A DNA stretch of 64,000 nt from Strigamia acuminata. Lineage: Eukaryota; Arthropoda; Chilopoda; Geophilomorpha; Linotaeniidae. Positions 20,891 to 32,700 of the stretch are shown piece by piece. The stretch covers positions 2,790,001-2,854,000 of the forward strand of contig OX442316.1 of NCBI GenBank assembly GCA_949358305.1, written 5' to 3'. A program made the translations under genes and the position numbers. The notes under the pieces are model-generated. The model saw nothing but the letters and a program-made list of their open reading frames with translations, was not told the origin of the DNA and did not search any database. Every line of letters starts with the position of its first letter. The first letter of the stretch is position 1.

Positions 20891-21320
20891 AAACCTTATA
20901 AATCTTTAGTAATCCAATCAAATCCACAAAAACTTTAAAAAACCCAATCAAATCCCTTAAAATCCTTTCCCAAAAATTCCAAAATAAACCTAAAAAACAC
21001 CAAAAATAACATTTAAAATAAATCGTAAACACAAACAAAAACACAACAAAAAACACACCAAAACAACTCACTTAAACTCCAACAACCCAAACTCGAACAT
21101 CAAAATTAGAAAAACTAATAACAAAAGATAAAAATAAAAAAATAAAATAAAAAAAAACTACTCGCACACAAAACTGGTGCGGTCCAAATGCAATGCCAAC
21201 ATGACCTGCTTCTAACTAAAAACTCATAAAAATCAATTCCCTATTGACTAACCCAACAAAGACCCAAAACCAACCGCAAATATCCACTCATAATTCACAC
21301 CCAACCACAAAATCGACCAC
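20890..21320. other. AT-rich spacer
   Basis: A-rich, low-complexity sequence to about 21150, then non-repetitive text. No gene seen. Confidence 0.4.
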
Positions 21321-22074
21321 AATTAATTAATCTTCTCCTCAAATCCCACCCGTTGCTGTAATTTATTTACAAAGGACGAGGACCAACTCGCCCTGCTAAA
21401 CTTGAACTTGCAACACGGAAAAAGCCACTGACTGCATATAAACGACGAAAACGTCGATAGAAAGCGAATTAACCATAAAAATACACAAAATAACAGCAAA
21501 TGTGCAACCAAACTAATTAATTCACTCGTTTTTATCCGTATTTACTCGATTTTTAACTCCGAAATGACAATTTTGTCGATTTTTAATCGTTTCTTCTTGA
21601 TAGATCATCAACCCATTAACCGACAAGTAGAGCAACGAATCGTCGGTTTACACTGGAATCTACTGACCGGAACCGGATGATGAATAAATATGGTTATAGA
21701 ATAACCAACTCAAAGAATCGTAACGGAAATATATAAAAAAAAATTCAGTTTTAAAATAAAATTTTGCGAAAATGTATTTTTTTTTTGTTTCGACGATGTT
21801 TTGGTATTTTCCACGCGGGAGAAGGGCGAGTTGATGCGGCAGCGGAATTTCGAGTCTCCGTGGTTAAATGTCATTATTTCGTTTGATTGCTTGAGAAATA
21901 GTTGAATAAACCGTTAAATAATTCTAATTAAAAGAGGACGTTTAGGTTTTTTCACCCCTCGGGCTAGGATTAAATGACAAGAGGAAACACGTGCTAAAAA
22001 CAAATTCAATTCACACAGTCGTGTGGTCGTCATTCCTTTGAGAGCTCTGTCTACTGAAACAGGTTCATAAACCA
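21320..22074 (+). promoter_or_regulatory. Non-repetitive block, likely promoter and 5' UTR exon of 3-beta-HSD gene
   Basis: A complex, CG-containing stretch between repeat arrays. At 22075-22080 the text is gtaagt after aaacca, a strong donor. A matching acceptor (gcttttacag) lies at 23344-23353, 38 bp before the ATG of the 3-beta-HSD gene. This suggests a 5' UTR exon ending at 22074 and a 1.28-kb intron. A CACGTG E-box lies near 21988. A transcript would settle it. Confidence 0.4.
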
Positions 22075-22184
22075 GTAAGTGGCAAATTCGTGGTCAATAT
22101 TGCGAATTTAATTTTTTATAAACTTTAATTTAGTCATTTAAAACTAATTAAATCGTTTTTTTGTTTCATTTTATATATTTATTC

Positions 22185-22400
22185 TCAAATTTATATTTTT
22201 TTCTCAATTTTATATTTTTTTCTCAATTTTATATTTTTTTCTCAAATTTATATTTTTTTCTCAATTTTATATTTTTTTCTCAATTTTATATTTTTTTCTC
22301 AATTTTATATTTTTTTTCAATTTTATATTTTTTTCTCAATTTTATATTTTTTTTTCAATTTTATTTTTTTTTCAATTTTTATATTTTTTTTATTCATTTT
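22185..22400. repeat. ttttatatttttttctcaat tandem repeat
   Basis: About eleven units of 18-20 bp of ttttatatttttttctcaat type. It produces a spurious Phe-rich reading frame. Confidence 0.9.
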
Positions 22401-22634
22401 CCATTCATTTTTCATACTGTTTGTGATTGAATTTTAAAGCATTGCAGTCAAGCTTTATGGCTTGTTCGCTTGCTGCCCCTTACTCTACATACACAGTAGG
22501 CTACCTCGTTACAACGCGGTTCACTACACGCTGAATTATACACCCTCAAAGTAAATGAGGAATACCTATTGTTACGAGTAGGGGATGACAACACATAATA
22601 AATACCTTTTCTTCTTTCTATTTATAATCCCAGG

Positions 22635-22910
22635 TTCAAATCGTTTAGCGGAATTTCAATTAATGCTAGCGGGATTTCTATTTATTTATTAACACTCCGA
22701 TAGAGTAAAGGAAGTTAGCGGGATTCCACTTAACCCTAGCCAGATTTCAATTAAAGTTAGTGGGATTTCACTTGACCCTAGCCTGATTTCACTTAACCCT
22801 AGGCAGATTTCACTTAACCCTAGCCAGATTTCACTTAACCGTAGCCAGATTTCAGTTAACGCTAGCAGGATTTCACTTAACGCTAGCGAGATTTGCAGTT
22901 AACGCTGTTT
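22635..22910. repeat. 21- to 22-bp tandem repeat, about ten units
   Basis: Units such as agatttcacttaaccctagc, with variants (gggatttcacttgac, tttcagttaacgctag). Diverged at the edges and more uniform in the centre. Lies in the presumed first intron of the 3-beta-HSD gene. Confidence 0.88.
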
Positions 22911-23390
22911 TTCCGGAACCAAATAACACTGTATAGGACCCCATTATTACAGGTCCTCCAACGTTTCATTTTGAACCGGCCATCATATATAGGCCAGCAT
23001 ATAGTTGTTGTAGCTTAGGGTTACACTGTACCTAGATCCACAGAATTTCTGAAATTTCTATTTGTCGGACGGTGTTTATATTACCTGACTAACTCACCCC
23101 GTAGTACTTGACATGGGAAATGACTCCAATACAAGACATGTTAATCAAGCAGCCATTCAAGCGTGAAATCAAAACACAATGACTTCATTAGAGGAAATAA
23201 AAAACAATTAACAATCTCTCACACACATGCATACCTAACCAACTATGAAACGATCCCCTTCTGGATGTTTGATGAATATCTGCACTTTTTATCCTCGTTC
23301 GACAAATGTTTTATTCAAGATTTCATCCTGATAATTAACATTTGCTTTTACAGCTGTTTTCATGCTGATAACAGCACAAGCAAAGCAACC

Positions 23391-25768
23391 ATGACTAAAG
23401 GTACTACGGTCTTGGTTACTGGAGCCAGTGGTTTTTATGGGCAATTCATCATCAAGCTTTTGCACGAAAAAGACGAAGAAGTCACCGAAATCCGAACATT
23501 CGACTCAACGCCTTTCGTCAAAAATTTAGGTACAGTTTTGCTGCTTTAATGCCTTGTGGCATTTATCCATGAGGGTACTAGGAGCCTGCAGGCTTTGACA
23601 GGGAGGCAGATGCCCCTGAGAACCACTGTAAGGGTGTTTGGAGCCTGCAGGCTTTGATAGGGAGGCAGATGCCCCTGGGAACCACTCTAAGGGTGTTTGG
23701 AGCCTGCAGGCTTTGATAGGGAGGCAGATGCCCCTGGGAACCACTCTAGGAGTGTTTGTAGCCTCCAGGCACTGCTCACATTGAACAAAACTTGGAAAAA
23801 GCATTGAAAAATTAGTCGGCGCATTCAATTATTTTTGTCGCGTATGAATTTTTAGACGAAATGTTTTGTTTCTGAATGCAATCGGTTATTTACAAAATAA
23901 ACGATTGTTCAAGTGTCAGATTTTATCTGGAATTCCAGATAAAGTTCTAGGTCATCATCCACGCTGCACACGGGTATTTCTTTTGAGATTTTCCTTCCCT
24001 CGCTTATTTTCTATTGTTTCCAGCCCACTATAGTGATGATTATTCTTGTTGTTTACTCTAAAAATAATAATAACAGCTGCAAAATTGTACTTAGATTTCC
24101 GATCCTTGCGATCGATCTAACAGGAATCCAAGATGGCTGCCAACAAGACCCGATTTGAACGAGAAAACTTATTGCACGGAGATTTAAACAACCTAAATAG
24201 GCCGTTTATTTTCAGCCTATTTAAACAATCGCTTATGAGTTATTGAATGCTCCTAGTGAAAATTTGAAGGAAAGGAAGAAATTTTGTTAACGTTAAATAA
24301 AATCGGCAGCTAAATCTTTAGTTGCTGCTAGAGGAAGTTTATTCAATTTTTCTCATCATTTGTTTATTTTATCCAAATGAAATAGATTATACGGAGACCA
24401 AGGAAGTAAGATCAATCGTGGGTGACATATGCAACTTCAGCACTCTTTTAAATGCGTGCGAAAAGGTTGACTGCGTGATTCATGCAGCATCTGTGATTGA
24501 CTTTAGTCCTAACCCCGACGTGAAGGCAATGTTCCAAAACAATGTCAAGGGTAAGGTTGAAAAAATATCATAATTTCAAACTCATTTTGTAAGATTTTTG
24601 AAAAGTGGACGCCATTTTGGATTTTGTGACGTCAGAATGGTTTAAAATAATCATCCCAAATGATTTTTTTCTAACCTTTGTTTTTGTGAATAGGTACTGA
24701 GAATGTTATTGAAGCGTGTCTCCAAGCTAAAGTGGAGCAGCTTGTCTACACCAGCACAGTTGATGTTGTGGTTGGAAAGAGTAGGTTGGCCTATGCACGT
24801 GAGATGCAAGTGGACGTTCCAGGAGATCTGCTGTTTCCAGCCTACGGCAAAACCAAATACGAGGCAGAACAGAAAGTTCTCGAAGCCAACGGAAAGTATC
24901 ACAAAGACGGTAAAGTTAAACGGAAGGATAGAATTAATTACCCATAATGTCATCAATTGATCAGCAAATGCACTTAATTTTGAAGGATATTCAGTTAAAA
25001 TGTCTTAGAAATATACAAAACCAACAATAATCTAGAATTTTTTAGAGAAATGTATACCATACTTTGGGACATACGATACTACGTACTACTTGTGTAGACT
25101 AGGTTCACTTTAGCCATGTTAAAACACATTCTAGCAAATGTGCTCTATGCTATTCCCAGGTTTAAACTTTAAGTCTGGTTAATCACTTTCTCCCTTTCTT
25201 TGCAGGCGATGGCAAACTTCATACCCTTGCTCTTCGGCCCGTTGTTACATACGGAGAAGGCGATCCTTACTACGTTACCAATTGCTTGAAAAATGCAGCC
25301 AGCAGTCGCGGGCTTTTGGTTCGATTGGGAAGTGGCCGAGAATTTATGCAGCAGGTGTATGTAGGAAATGTGGCTTGGGCCCATCTGGTCTCCCGCAAAG
25401 CCCTCAAAGAATACCCGGAAAAGGCCGGCGGATTGCCATATTTTATAACCGACGATACACTTCCCTGCAACGTCTTCGACTTCGTCGAACCTTTTCTGGT
25501 TTCGCGCGGATTTCGTGTTTCGGATGCTCGGATTCCGTTCTGGGTAATTTGGTTTCTGTACCAAATGCAACAAATTGTTTTGGCTTGTCTTAGTCCTGTG
25601 TACAAGCCCAGCAATCCAATAATTCCAATAGATCAAGTGTATTACGCCTGTAATACTTATGTGGTAAATCGGAAAAGAGCAACCGATGTTTTGAAATATT
25701 CGCCGATTTATCAGACAAAGGATGCTGTGGCTGGTTCTGCTAAATATTACTCCCAAGTCAAATTGTAA
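23391..25768 (+). CDS. 3-beta-hydroxysteroid dehydrogenase/isomerase family protein
   Basis: Exons 23391-23529, 24386-24550, 24694-24909 and 25206-25768; all three introns phase 1; 360 residues, the usual length of this family. The enzymes are membrane-bound extended short-chain dehydrogenases that oxidise 3-beta-hydroxy steroids with NAD (family knowledge). Seen: the Rossmann motif TGASGFYG near residue 12; DICNFSTL and VDCVIHAASVIDF; the NVKGTENVIEAC segment; the catalytic Tyr-Lys pair YGKTK after LLFPA; LRPVVTYGEGD; and YVGNVAWAHLV. A hydrophobic segment WVIWFLYQMQQIVLACL near residue 290 matches the membrane anchor region. Intron 1 holds a 60-bp triplicate. The start is the first Met before the Rossmann strand (MTKGTTVLVTGASG). 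The exact substrate (steroid, bile acid or sterol) cannot be told. Confidence 0.92.
23575..23765. repeat. 60-bp unit, three copies, in intron 1
   Basis: Three close copies of a unit beginning gtgtttggagcctgcaggct and including gggaggcagatgcccctggg. It is GC-richer than its surroundings and lies in intron 1 of the 3-beta-HSD gene. Confidence 0.92.
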
Positions 25769-25778
25769 TTCTCTTTGC

Positions 25779-25784
25779 AATAAA
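25779..25784 (+). other. Polyadenylation signal of 3-beta-HSD gene
   Basis: AATAAA 11 bp after the stop codon. The closeness implies a very short 3' UTR. Confidence 0.65.
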
Positions 25785-25957
25785 TCAAAGTATAACACTT
25801 GGCCAAGGAGATTTTTTCTATTTTCTATCTTCTAACAAACTTCCACTAGCTATTGACTCTGAAATTTGCTATAAGATTATATAAGATATTTATAAGATTT
25901 ACTGCGCAATCAGGCAAGATTTCCTAAGACTTGCTGTGTGACTGGATCAAAGTTCGC

Positions 25958-26193
25958 TTAACTTGCAGCAAGGCAACCATTTTGAACACAGTCTGAAACC
26001 TCAATTACGTCCACCAATTGTTTCTTCTTGCAGTCCCAATTAAAAGTTGATAGGGGCACTTGACCAGAGCCTCTAAGTCCAGGGGTTCTTGGGTCGCAAC
26101 AAATAACTGGTTTATGGTCCTCGGAAAAACTTGGTTTATGCTCAGCAAAGTCCCATTTGCATTCTTTTCCATTCAAAATGTACAAATGATATG
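25958..26193 (-). CDS. Terminal exon of an unknown cysteine-containing protein
   Basis: A minus-strand exon after a gtttag acceptor (26194-26195), open for 78 codons to its stop. It reads YHLYILNGKECKWDFAEHKP, then VICCDPRTPGLRGSG, and ends DCVQNGCLAAS. Six cysteines and a mixed composition suggest a folded, perhaps secreted, domain; I do not recognise it. It begins in phase 1. It is tail to tail with the 3-beta-HSD gene, 190 bp away. The upstream side is filled by an inverted-repeat element (26230-26830). It could be an alternative last exon of the gene ending at 26985, which also begins in phase 1. Confidence 0.5.
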
Positions 26194-26229
26194 CTAAACA
26201 CGTAACGTTTGTGGAAATTGAACATAATA

Positions 26230-26830
26230 ATAGAGAGTTTGCGGCAGATACTTTTCCCTTACAATTATGACATTTTTACGCTATATTTAGTGTAAGGTAA
26301 AATTGGTTTGCGGTTGAAGTTTTAAGTTATTAGAGAGTTTGCGGGATGCATTTTTTCCTTATTTTTCTCTACGTTACACTATTTTAGTGCCATATCGTAA
26401 GGGAAAAATCTTTAGTGTATCGTTTTCAACACTAAATTAAAATGTAGCGCAGCCAATCAGAATTGAGAACACTATATTGTTAGCTCTGCCCATTGCAAAT
26501 GGCGATAATTTTGTTGTCCCGATCAAACACATCACAGTCATAGGTACGTAGATTGAATGATAAGTGAGGCCCAAAATTGAAATTTAGGCCCAAAACCATA
26601 CTTTATAGACATAATACTGGAATTTTATGCAGAAATTTGCACATTTACGCCCCCAAATTGAATTTTTAGGCCCAAAATTACTAACTGTCAGTAGTTGGCT
26701 GAAATAGTGTAGTGATAAGGGAAAAGTGCAGCCCGCAAAAACTTAATTTATCATTTTTCCCTTACACTATTTTTAAACCGTATAGTGCTTAACTGTAAGG
26801 GAAAAATGCATCCCGCAAACTCTCTATTGT
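26230..26830. mobile_element. Nested inverted-repeat elements, TA flanks
   Basis: The main element runs from about 26333 to 26826, with inverted ends agagagtttgcgggatgca and its reverse complement, TA on both sides, and further inner inverted text (cccttac...gtaaggg). A related but diverged end (agagagtttgcggcagatac) at 26233 indicates a second, truncated or nested copy. The interior includes lines of 'aggcccaaaat' words. No transposase. Confidence 0.7.
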
Positions 26831-26984
26831 TATAAAATTGTAGTTAACCTTATACATGTCACGTGATTACCGAAACCAGTAACGTCTCATTCGCATAAAA
26901 AGAGAGAATTCCTGTTTTTAACTGTTGCAATGCAATGCTGCAACTTTATTATTGTGAATTTACAAGAATTTAAAGCAGAAACAA

Positions 26985-27142
26985 TTAGATAAACTGTAAC
27001 ATGTGCTCATTAGTTGCTTCATCTTCACAAGTCTCGGGTCTCACAACGTTGACTTCATTTTTAAAAAAATCTTTGCTTTTAGAAATTTTATTCTCACGGA
27101 GCCAAGCACTTTCTCCTGGGACTAGACCACCTCCGAAAGCGC
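26985..27142 (-). CDS. Terminal exon of an unknown small protein
   Basis: A minus-strand exon after acceptor aattttag (27143-27144), open for 52 codons to its stop in one frame only (phase 1 entry). It reads AFGGGLVPGESAWLRENKIS, then KSKDFFKNEVNVVRPETCED, and ends EHMLQFI. AATAAA on the minus strand at 26945-26950 is a fitting polyadenylation signal. A possible first exon with MTDDERSSVH (27441-27472, donor gtgtga) and a second (27277-27307) lie upstream, but the phases do not join cleanly, so an exon is missing or wrong. If right, the gene is head to head with Meox, whose ATG is 160 bp away. Family not recognised. Confidence 0.5.
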
Positions 27143-27634
27143 CTAAAATTACACTTATTGCTTAAAACAACACTCTCTTAGAACACAACCAACCACTCCA
27201 CCATCTAATCATGCAAAAAATTCAAATTATTTGTCCACATGCACTGATTTCCTGTGGATTAAAAAAAATCCCCAACCAAATATTGTCCTCCAGAGTGCAG
27301 CAAATCACTGAAAAAAAAACCCAAAAAAAAACCCTTTATCCCCCTCAAAAAAAAATATTTTTTCCAAGTTGTTTTCAATGGGCTCACAAGTCAGTTGTTG
27401 GTCATTTATCATTTTCTAACTATATGACACACACTCACACCTGTGTACACTGCTTCTCTCATCATCTGTCATGATGGCTGGAAAATAGTTCAAAACCAAA
27501 AAAAAAACAAATAAAAAACAATAAAAACTCAATTTTGGGCATGTCATTGGTCAAATCAACACCTCAATGCCCAACCAATCACTTATTCCCACCCACCCAC
27601 TCACCTAAACGTCACATCCGGGTCCAAAGTTGAA

Positions 27635-28244
27635 ATGAAACCAGCACTTGCCTGGTGTTTGGCCATGGAGCAACACATGGATGTTTATCCCTACGCCTGC
27701 AACTATCAATGGGGGAATATTCAGGTCGATTACAATGCAATTTCTAGCAATGGCGATTATGTTTTTCATGATAATTATCATTATGACGCTCCGGGAGAGA
27801 GTTTTGCAAATGGAAATGAAGTTTCGGTGAATCTGACAGGTAAGTTTGTTGGATTTTTTGGATTTTTTTGGATTTTATTGGTTTTATTGATGTAGAAACG
27901 AGAACTAAGCCGAGGAAAGAGCGAACGGCTTTTACGAAGAATCAGTTGAAGGAGCTGGAAAGTGAATTTTCGCAAAATAATTATTTGACACGGTTAAGAC
28001 GGTATGAAATTGCGGTTTCGTTGGATCTTACCGAAAGACAGGTGATTTTTTTTTATTTTATATTTTTTTTTTTGTTTTTTATTTTAAATTTTAATTATGA
28101 TTTTTTTATTTTTTTAAGGTTAAGGTTTGGTTCCAGAATAGGAGAATGAAGTGGAAACGAACCAAAAGCGGCCATTTTGAGAATAAAACGAAAAATATTT
28201 CGTCTTCGCACGATGTTTCGGACGACAGCAATATGTCGGCTTGA
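27635..28244 (+). CDS. Meox: Meox (Mox) homeobox transcription factor
   Basis: Exons 27635-27839, 27896-28041 and 28119-28244, with introns of only 56 bp (phase 1) and 77 bp (phase 0); 158 residues. The homeodomain spans about residues 73-132: [40 protein letters not shown], then [17 protein letters not shown]. The block [20 protein letters not shown] is diagnostic of Meox. The second intron falls between homeodomain residues 44 and 45, before VKVWF, as in other Meox genes (from memory). The N-terminus is short, acidic and aromatic ([20 protein letters not shown]) and lacks the His/Gln-rich part of vertebrate proteins. The tail is Ser/Asp-rich. Meox factors act in mesoderm and muscle development. 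A further upstream exon cannot be excluded, but the first Met has an open, coherent frame. Confidence 0.93.
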
Positions 28245-29030
28245 TTTTTTGTGGATAAATATATACATATATTATTATTGTTATTGTAAAAGGGCAGTGG
28301 CGCTATTTTGAATGTTGTTTGTTTGATATATTTCGCATTTTTAATGCAAAATTTGCGTGGGTTTTGGAAAATTCAACATTTAAATGCAAAATTAACAGAA
28401 AATTGCACAAAATTAAAATAATTAAACATTTTTTATGCAAAACTTTCACAAATTTGGACAAAATTTACAAAAATTCAACATTTTTTATGAAAAATTTTCA
28501 CAAATTCGGACAAAACTTAAAATTCAACATTTTAGATGCAAAATTTGCCCAAATTTTAAAAAAATCCAACTTTTTTTTATACAAAACCTGCATAACTTTA
28601 AGTAAATCTCTATTTTCCCAAAAAAAAAATTGTAAAAAAAAAAAAAAAAAAAATCTACGTAATAAATTTTTCTTTATATATAAATTTCACCGTAAACTTT
28701 TTTCCTTCCGAACGTCAATCGTCAACCCGGATTTGTACTAAGAAGCAACCATTTTTTTTCCTCGTGATCTTTATTTAGAAACAAGCTGACACTCAATCCA
28801 CAACTGAAACGGATATACAAAAATTGTTTTTTCTTTCTTTTTCTTTCATCACGTGGTGAACAGCGGGGGATTACTGGAATCGGATATTTGGGCATTTGGG
28901 GAGATTTTCTCAAGTTTTGGCCAATTTTACGAGCGAGATTTGATAATTTAAAAGAGGCGATTTCATTGCACGTGCAACAAGTTGCCATAAATCAGCGGGG
29001 AAGGGGAATCAAAGGCGTAAAAGATTTTTG
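28245..29030. other. Meox 3' flank, low complexity
   Basis: 28320-28640 repeats aaaattcaacatttt/gcaaaatttgcacaaatt type words and ends in poly-A (28620-28655). 28660-29030 is less repetitive. No gene seen. Confidence 0.5.
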
Positions 29031-30860
29031 TTTTCACAAGGGGTTGCCTGGAATCCAGGGTTGGTTTCACCTTCCTCATGTGCAGCTGCACTGAATGCTC
29101 GCAACAGGTTGTTGCTGCCTCAAAAACGGGCCTAACCGTGAATGTGTACGTTTTTAGGCCCGTTTGTTGTATCGTTTTTGCGTGGCGATCGCGCGAGAAC
29201 GTGGTGCATAAAAGTTCGTTTTCTTATTTAAAGTTATTTACTCACGTTTTGGGAGGTGGATACTTCGCCTCAAAGTGTTTATGACACTTTAAAGTGTGAT
29301 CTGTCGATGCGACGTTCGAACTTCGAGGCGGCCATTTTGGATTTGGTTGTAAAAACCAAAACCCGGCATAAACGGATTTATAAACCACTCCGGTCGTGGA
29401 TTTGATTAATGCGGTTTTTGGTGATTTTTTTGGGCTTTTTTGATGTTATTCCGTTTACAGAAACGTTAAAAACCGTAATTTTGAATGCGCCTATTGTATT
29501 ATCATTATTTTTTGATAATTTGATGATTCTTTTTGGGTGCTTGATGATTTTTTTAAAATTATATTTTGAGATTTTGGTGATTTTTTTGGGTTTATCTTGG
29601 TGTTTGGGTCTTACTTTTTATTTTTTATAAGTTTAGGTGATTTTGGAATTTAGATATGTTTTTGGGTACTTTTGAAGTGGGTGAAAACACCCGTGACAAA
29701 ATTTATTTTATTTTTTATGTTTTGAAATTACTTGAGGTATTTTTTGTTTGTTTTGATGATTTTGGTCATTCTTTTTTGTATCTTTGGTAATGATTTGTTT
29801 GTTGGTGTTTGAGTTGGGCTTTTGGGGCAGTTCTATGCGGATTTAGTAGTAACTGCTAAATGTGTTTGACATGTGGTGCCTGACCCGCCCAGTGAGGCGC
29901 CAAGCAGTCTGCCACATGCGTTTAGGGTGAATTTTTAAAATTGAATGGAAATTTAGATTTTTTTGTTTAAAAAAAATTACCACAATTTGGCATCAAATTT
30001 ATAATAAAAAATTTTAAATACGGAGGAAAAATTACTTACAGTTTTTAATTTTCCATATATTACTACGTCCTTCATGTGTCACCTCCTGGCGGCAGTTACT
30101 AGTACAAAAAAAATCAACATAAATTAATTAATTTAAATTTAATGAATTTAAATGTTTTTTTTTTTTATAAAAAAAAATCTAAGGCATTTTCTTAAAATTC
30201 TTTTTGTAAACTCAGTATCCTAGTGTGAAACCGCATTTGAGACAAAAATGATTATATTTTCGTTACAAAAAATTAAAAATTGGAATATTTTTTCCATTTT
30301 TCTAGAAAAATAAAACCTAAAAATTTTTTTTTATATTAAATTCTCTTTTTTTTTTAAATATGCTGTATCTTTGGGTCTTAATTTTTTTTAAATAAAAACA
30401 AGTGTAGGAAATACTGGCGCAATTTTCCTACAGTTCGCGCGCTTACCACTAGGCGGCGACACATGAAAGTAAGAAAACTTAAATAACTAATGAAGAGTTC
30501 TAAAATAACAAATTTTTAACATAAAAACTCAAGAAATATTTCAGAAAAAATATTTATGGTAGAAAAATAATCATTGAACCTCGCTGATTATAAACAAATG
30601 CGAGCAAATGTGAGAATTTCAGGAAAAAAAATTTCAAACAAAATCAAAGCGAAAGATTCGTCAGCTGAGAAATTGTCGTGCGTCGAGTCATCATCCAAAG
30701 ATACCTAAATAGATATCTCAAACTATCCTCGTCATGAACGATCTTGTTCCTCGGATCTTGTTCGCCACCAACTATGGCTGTATAGACAAAATAAGTGTTA
30801 TTTATCGTGCACTTTTGTAAAGCATTTCTGACGTTTCGTTACATTTCGGTCAAGACGAAA
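29030..30860. other. Spacer between Meox and small acidic gene
   Basis: 29040-29400 is non-repetitive and CG-containing (candidate regulatory island close to Meox). 29400-29830 is T-rich with tttttgggt words. 29840-30480 carries short inverted words (tagtaactgc with gcagttacta; two opposed copies of gtgtc.cc.cctagtgg type) hinting at a decayed element. 30480-30860 shows no feature. Confidence 0.4.
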
Positions 30861-30868
30861 CCTGGAAC

Positions 30869-31208
30869 TTATTTGACGTCATCTTCAGGATCTGGATCTT
30901 GTACGTCATCATCATCGTGACGTTCGACACGATCATAACCTTGATCTGGATCTGGTTCATCGCCATCTTCTTCGTCATCATTTATCAAGTAATCTTCAAT
31001 CTTCACAATCTCCGTCAATTTTCTACTGTTCGTAAATGGATTCTTCTCCAACTGTGTTGATGTTTGCTGTAAAAAACAAAACGATTGGTGTTAACTGTTG
31101 ATAAGTTTACAAGATGGAATTTAAATATTTTAAATGTATTGTCGTTTGTTTTTTTTTTCCGATTTCTAACGCCATCTTGCTCACCTTCGATCTATTTGAA
31201 CAAACCAT
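30869..31208 (-). CDS. Small acidic protein, two exons
   Basis: Exon 1 31185-31208 (MVCSNRSK, donor gtgagc) joins in phase 0 across a 118-bp intron to exon 2 30869-31066 (acceptor ttttacag); 73 residues. Exon 2 reads QTSTQLEKNPFTNSRKLTEI, VKIEDYLINDDEEDGDEPD, and ends in a Asp-rich tail VQDPDPEDDVK. The N-terminal third is basic/polar and the C-terminal half strongly acidic, suggesting a disordered protein that binds basic partners; that is inference. No family recognised. It is the only gene I can support between Meox and engrailed. Confidence 0.6.
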
Positions 31209-31319
31209 CAAGTTTGTGTACAATTGTCACGAGAAAGCTGACAAAACACGAAATTAAGAAACGAAGGTTCGGTAACTCGTAAATACTCTAGCCAGAGCGT
31301 CATTTATGTTGAAGTAAGC

Positions 31320-32140
31320 AGTGCCTGATTTGTGGCGCCACCTATTGCTAGAATTTATCACTAAAATCCCAAAATAAAACCATTTTCTGCTTCCATTTCA
31401 TTTTATTTTATTTTTTCCCAACAACATTATACAGTCTATCTGCTGATTACAACAATATGTTAAGTGCATGTTTGTAACAAATTGATTTGCCAAGTTGCTA
31501 ATAGTTGCATCAATAAAATGACTTAAAAAACAGCTAAAAGTTGGCAACATACATCAATATGTCAAGTCAAGTTGTTTGTTTGTGCTCCCTCAGCATGGTC
31601 ACCCCTGGAGTTGAGGTTGAGGTGTTCTTTTCATCCCATTGTTTTGCACGGCCCCTCATTTTGGTTGTCCTCAAATACCAAATTGGTTGGTTGGTCACAA
31701 CCACTTAGTTATCCCGGTGACAATAGGCTTTGTTGGTGTTAGCAACAATGGTTTTAACTTATCTGTCTAGGGTGGCATGTGGTGAGCAAACCTGACCCAG
31801 GGCACAGGTTAGTGTTTAGGGCTGCTGTGTTTGTGTTTAAATGATTCTTTCAAATGTTTTTGGACTGGATGGGAGGATGGGATTGTTTTTGTTACTCTTT
31901 TTGTGGGAATATATGTGGATGTGGAAGGAGGAATTGAATTAGTGGGTTGATCAATGAATGGAATGGAGTTTTGTGGGGTTTTTGTGAGGAGAATTTGTTT
32001 GTTTGTGTTGGTTATTTATATGGAAATTTGAAGTTGGTAGGTGTTTTTGTGTTGTGGTTTTTGTTAATGGCACCAGGTGGCATTATTGTGCCTGTAAATT
32101 GCAATTTTGGGGTTTATTGCCTAAAAGTTGTGTTTTTGCG
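31320..32140. other. Spacer, non-repetitive
   Basis: 31600-31830 is a mixed-composition island (candidate regulatory DNA). The rest is T/G-rich. A plus-strand ORF at 31947-32186 is low-complexity hydrophobic and unlikely to be real. Confidence 0.4.
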
Positions 32141-32149
32141 TCTGAAATT

Positions 32150-32700
32150 TATTTATTTTGCTAAAAATTGCATTTTTACGGTCTAAAAATTGCATTTTGA
32201 CTGTCTAAAAATTGCATTTTGACTGTCTAAAAATTGCATTTTTTTCACTAAAAATTCTATTTTTTTCACTAAAAATTGCATTTTTACTGTCTAAAGATTG
32301 CGTTTTTACTGTCTAAAAATTGCATTTTTGCTAAAAATTAAAAATTTGCATTTTTATTAAAAATTGAAAAATTGCATTTTTTTACACTAAAAATTGCATT
32401 TTTGCTAAAAATTAAAAATTTGCATTTTTGCTAAAAATTAAAAATTTGCATTTTTATTAAAAATTGAAAAATTGCATTTTTTTACACTAAAAATTGCATT
32501 TTTCTCACTAAAAATTGCATTTTTTCAACTAAAAATTGCATTTTTTCAACTGAAAATTGCATTTTTTCAACTAAAAATTGCATTTTTTCAACTAAAAATT
32601 GCATTTTTTCAACTAAAAATTGCATTTTTTCAATTAAAAATTGCATTTTTTCAACTAAAAATTGCATTTTTTCAACTAAAAATTGCATTTTTCTCTGTAA
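32150..32700. repeat. 20-bp tandem repeat (ctaaaaattgcattttt...)
   Basis: Unit ctaaaaattgcattttttca with older variants on the left (ttttactgt, tttgctaaaaatta) and nearly perfect copies at 32500-32690, so the right end is the youngest. About 22 units. Gives false repeat ORFs on both strands. Confidence 0.93.

Noticed and set aside
22161-22430. Phe-rich 89-codon ORF
   Set aside because: Direct translation of a T-rich tandem repeat.
29862-29930. Hairpin with catgtgg/ccacatg stems as a microRNA precursor
   Set aside because: Stem is short with large bulges, and nearby related inverted words suggest a decayed mobile element instead.
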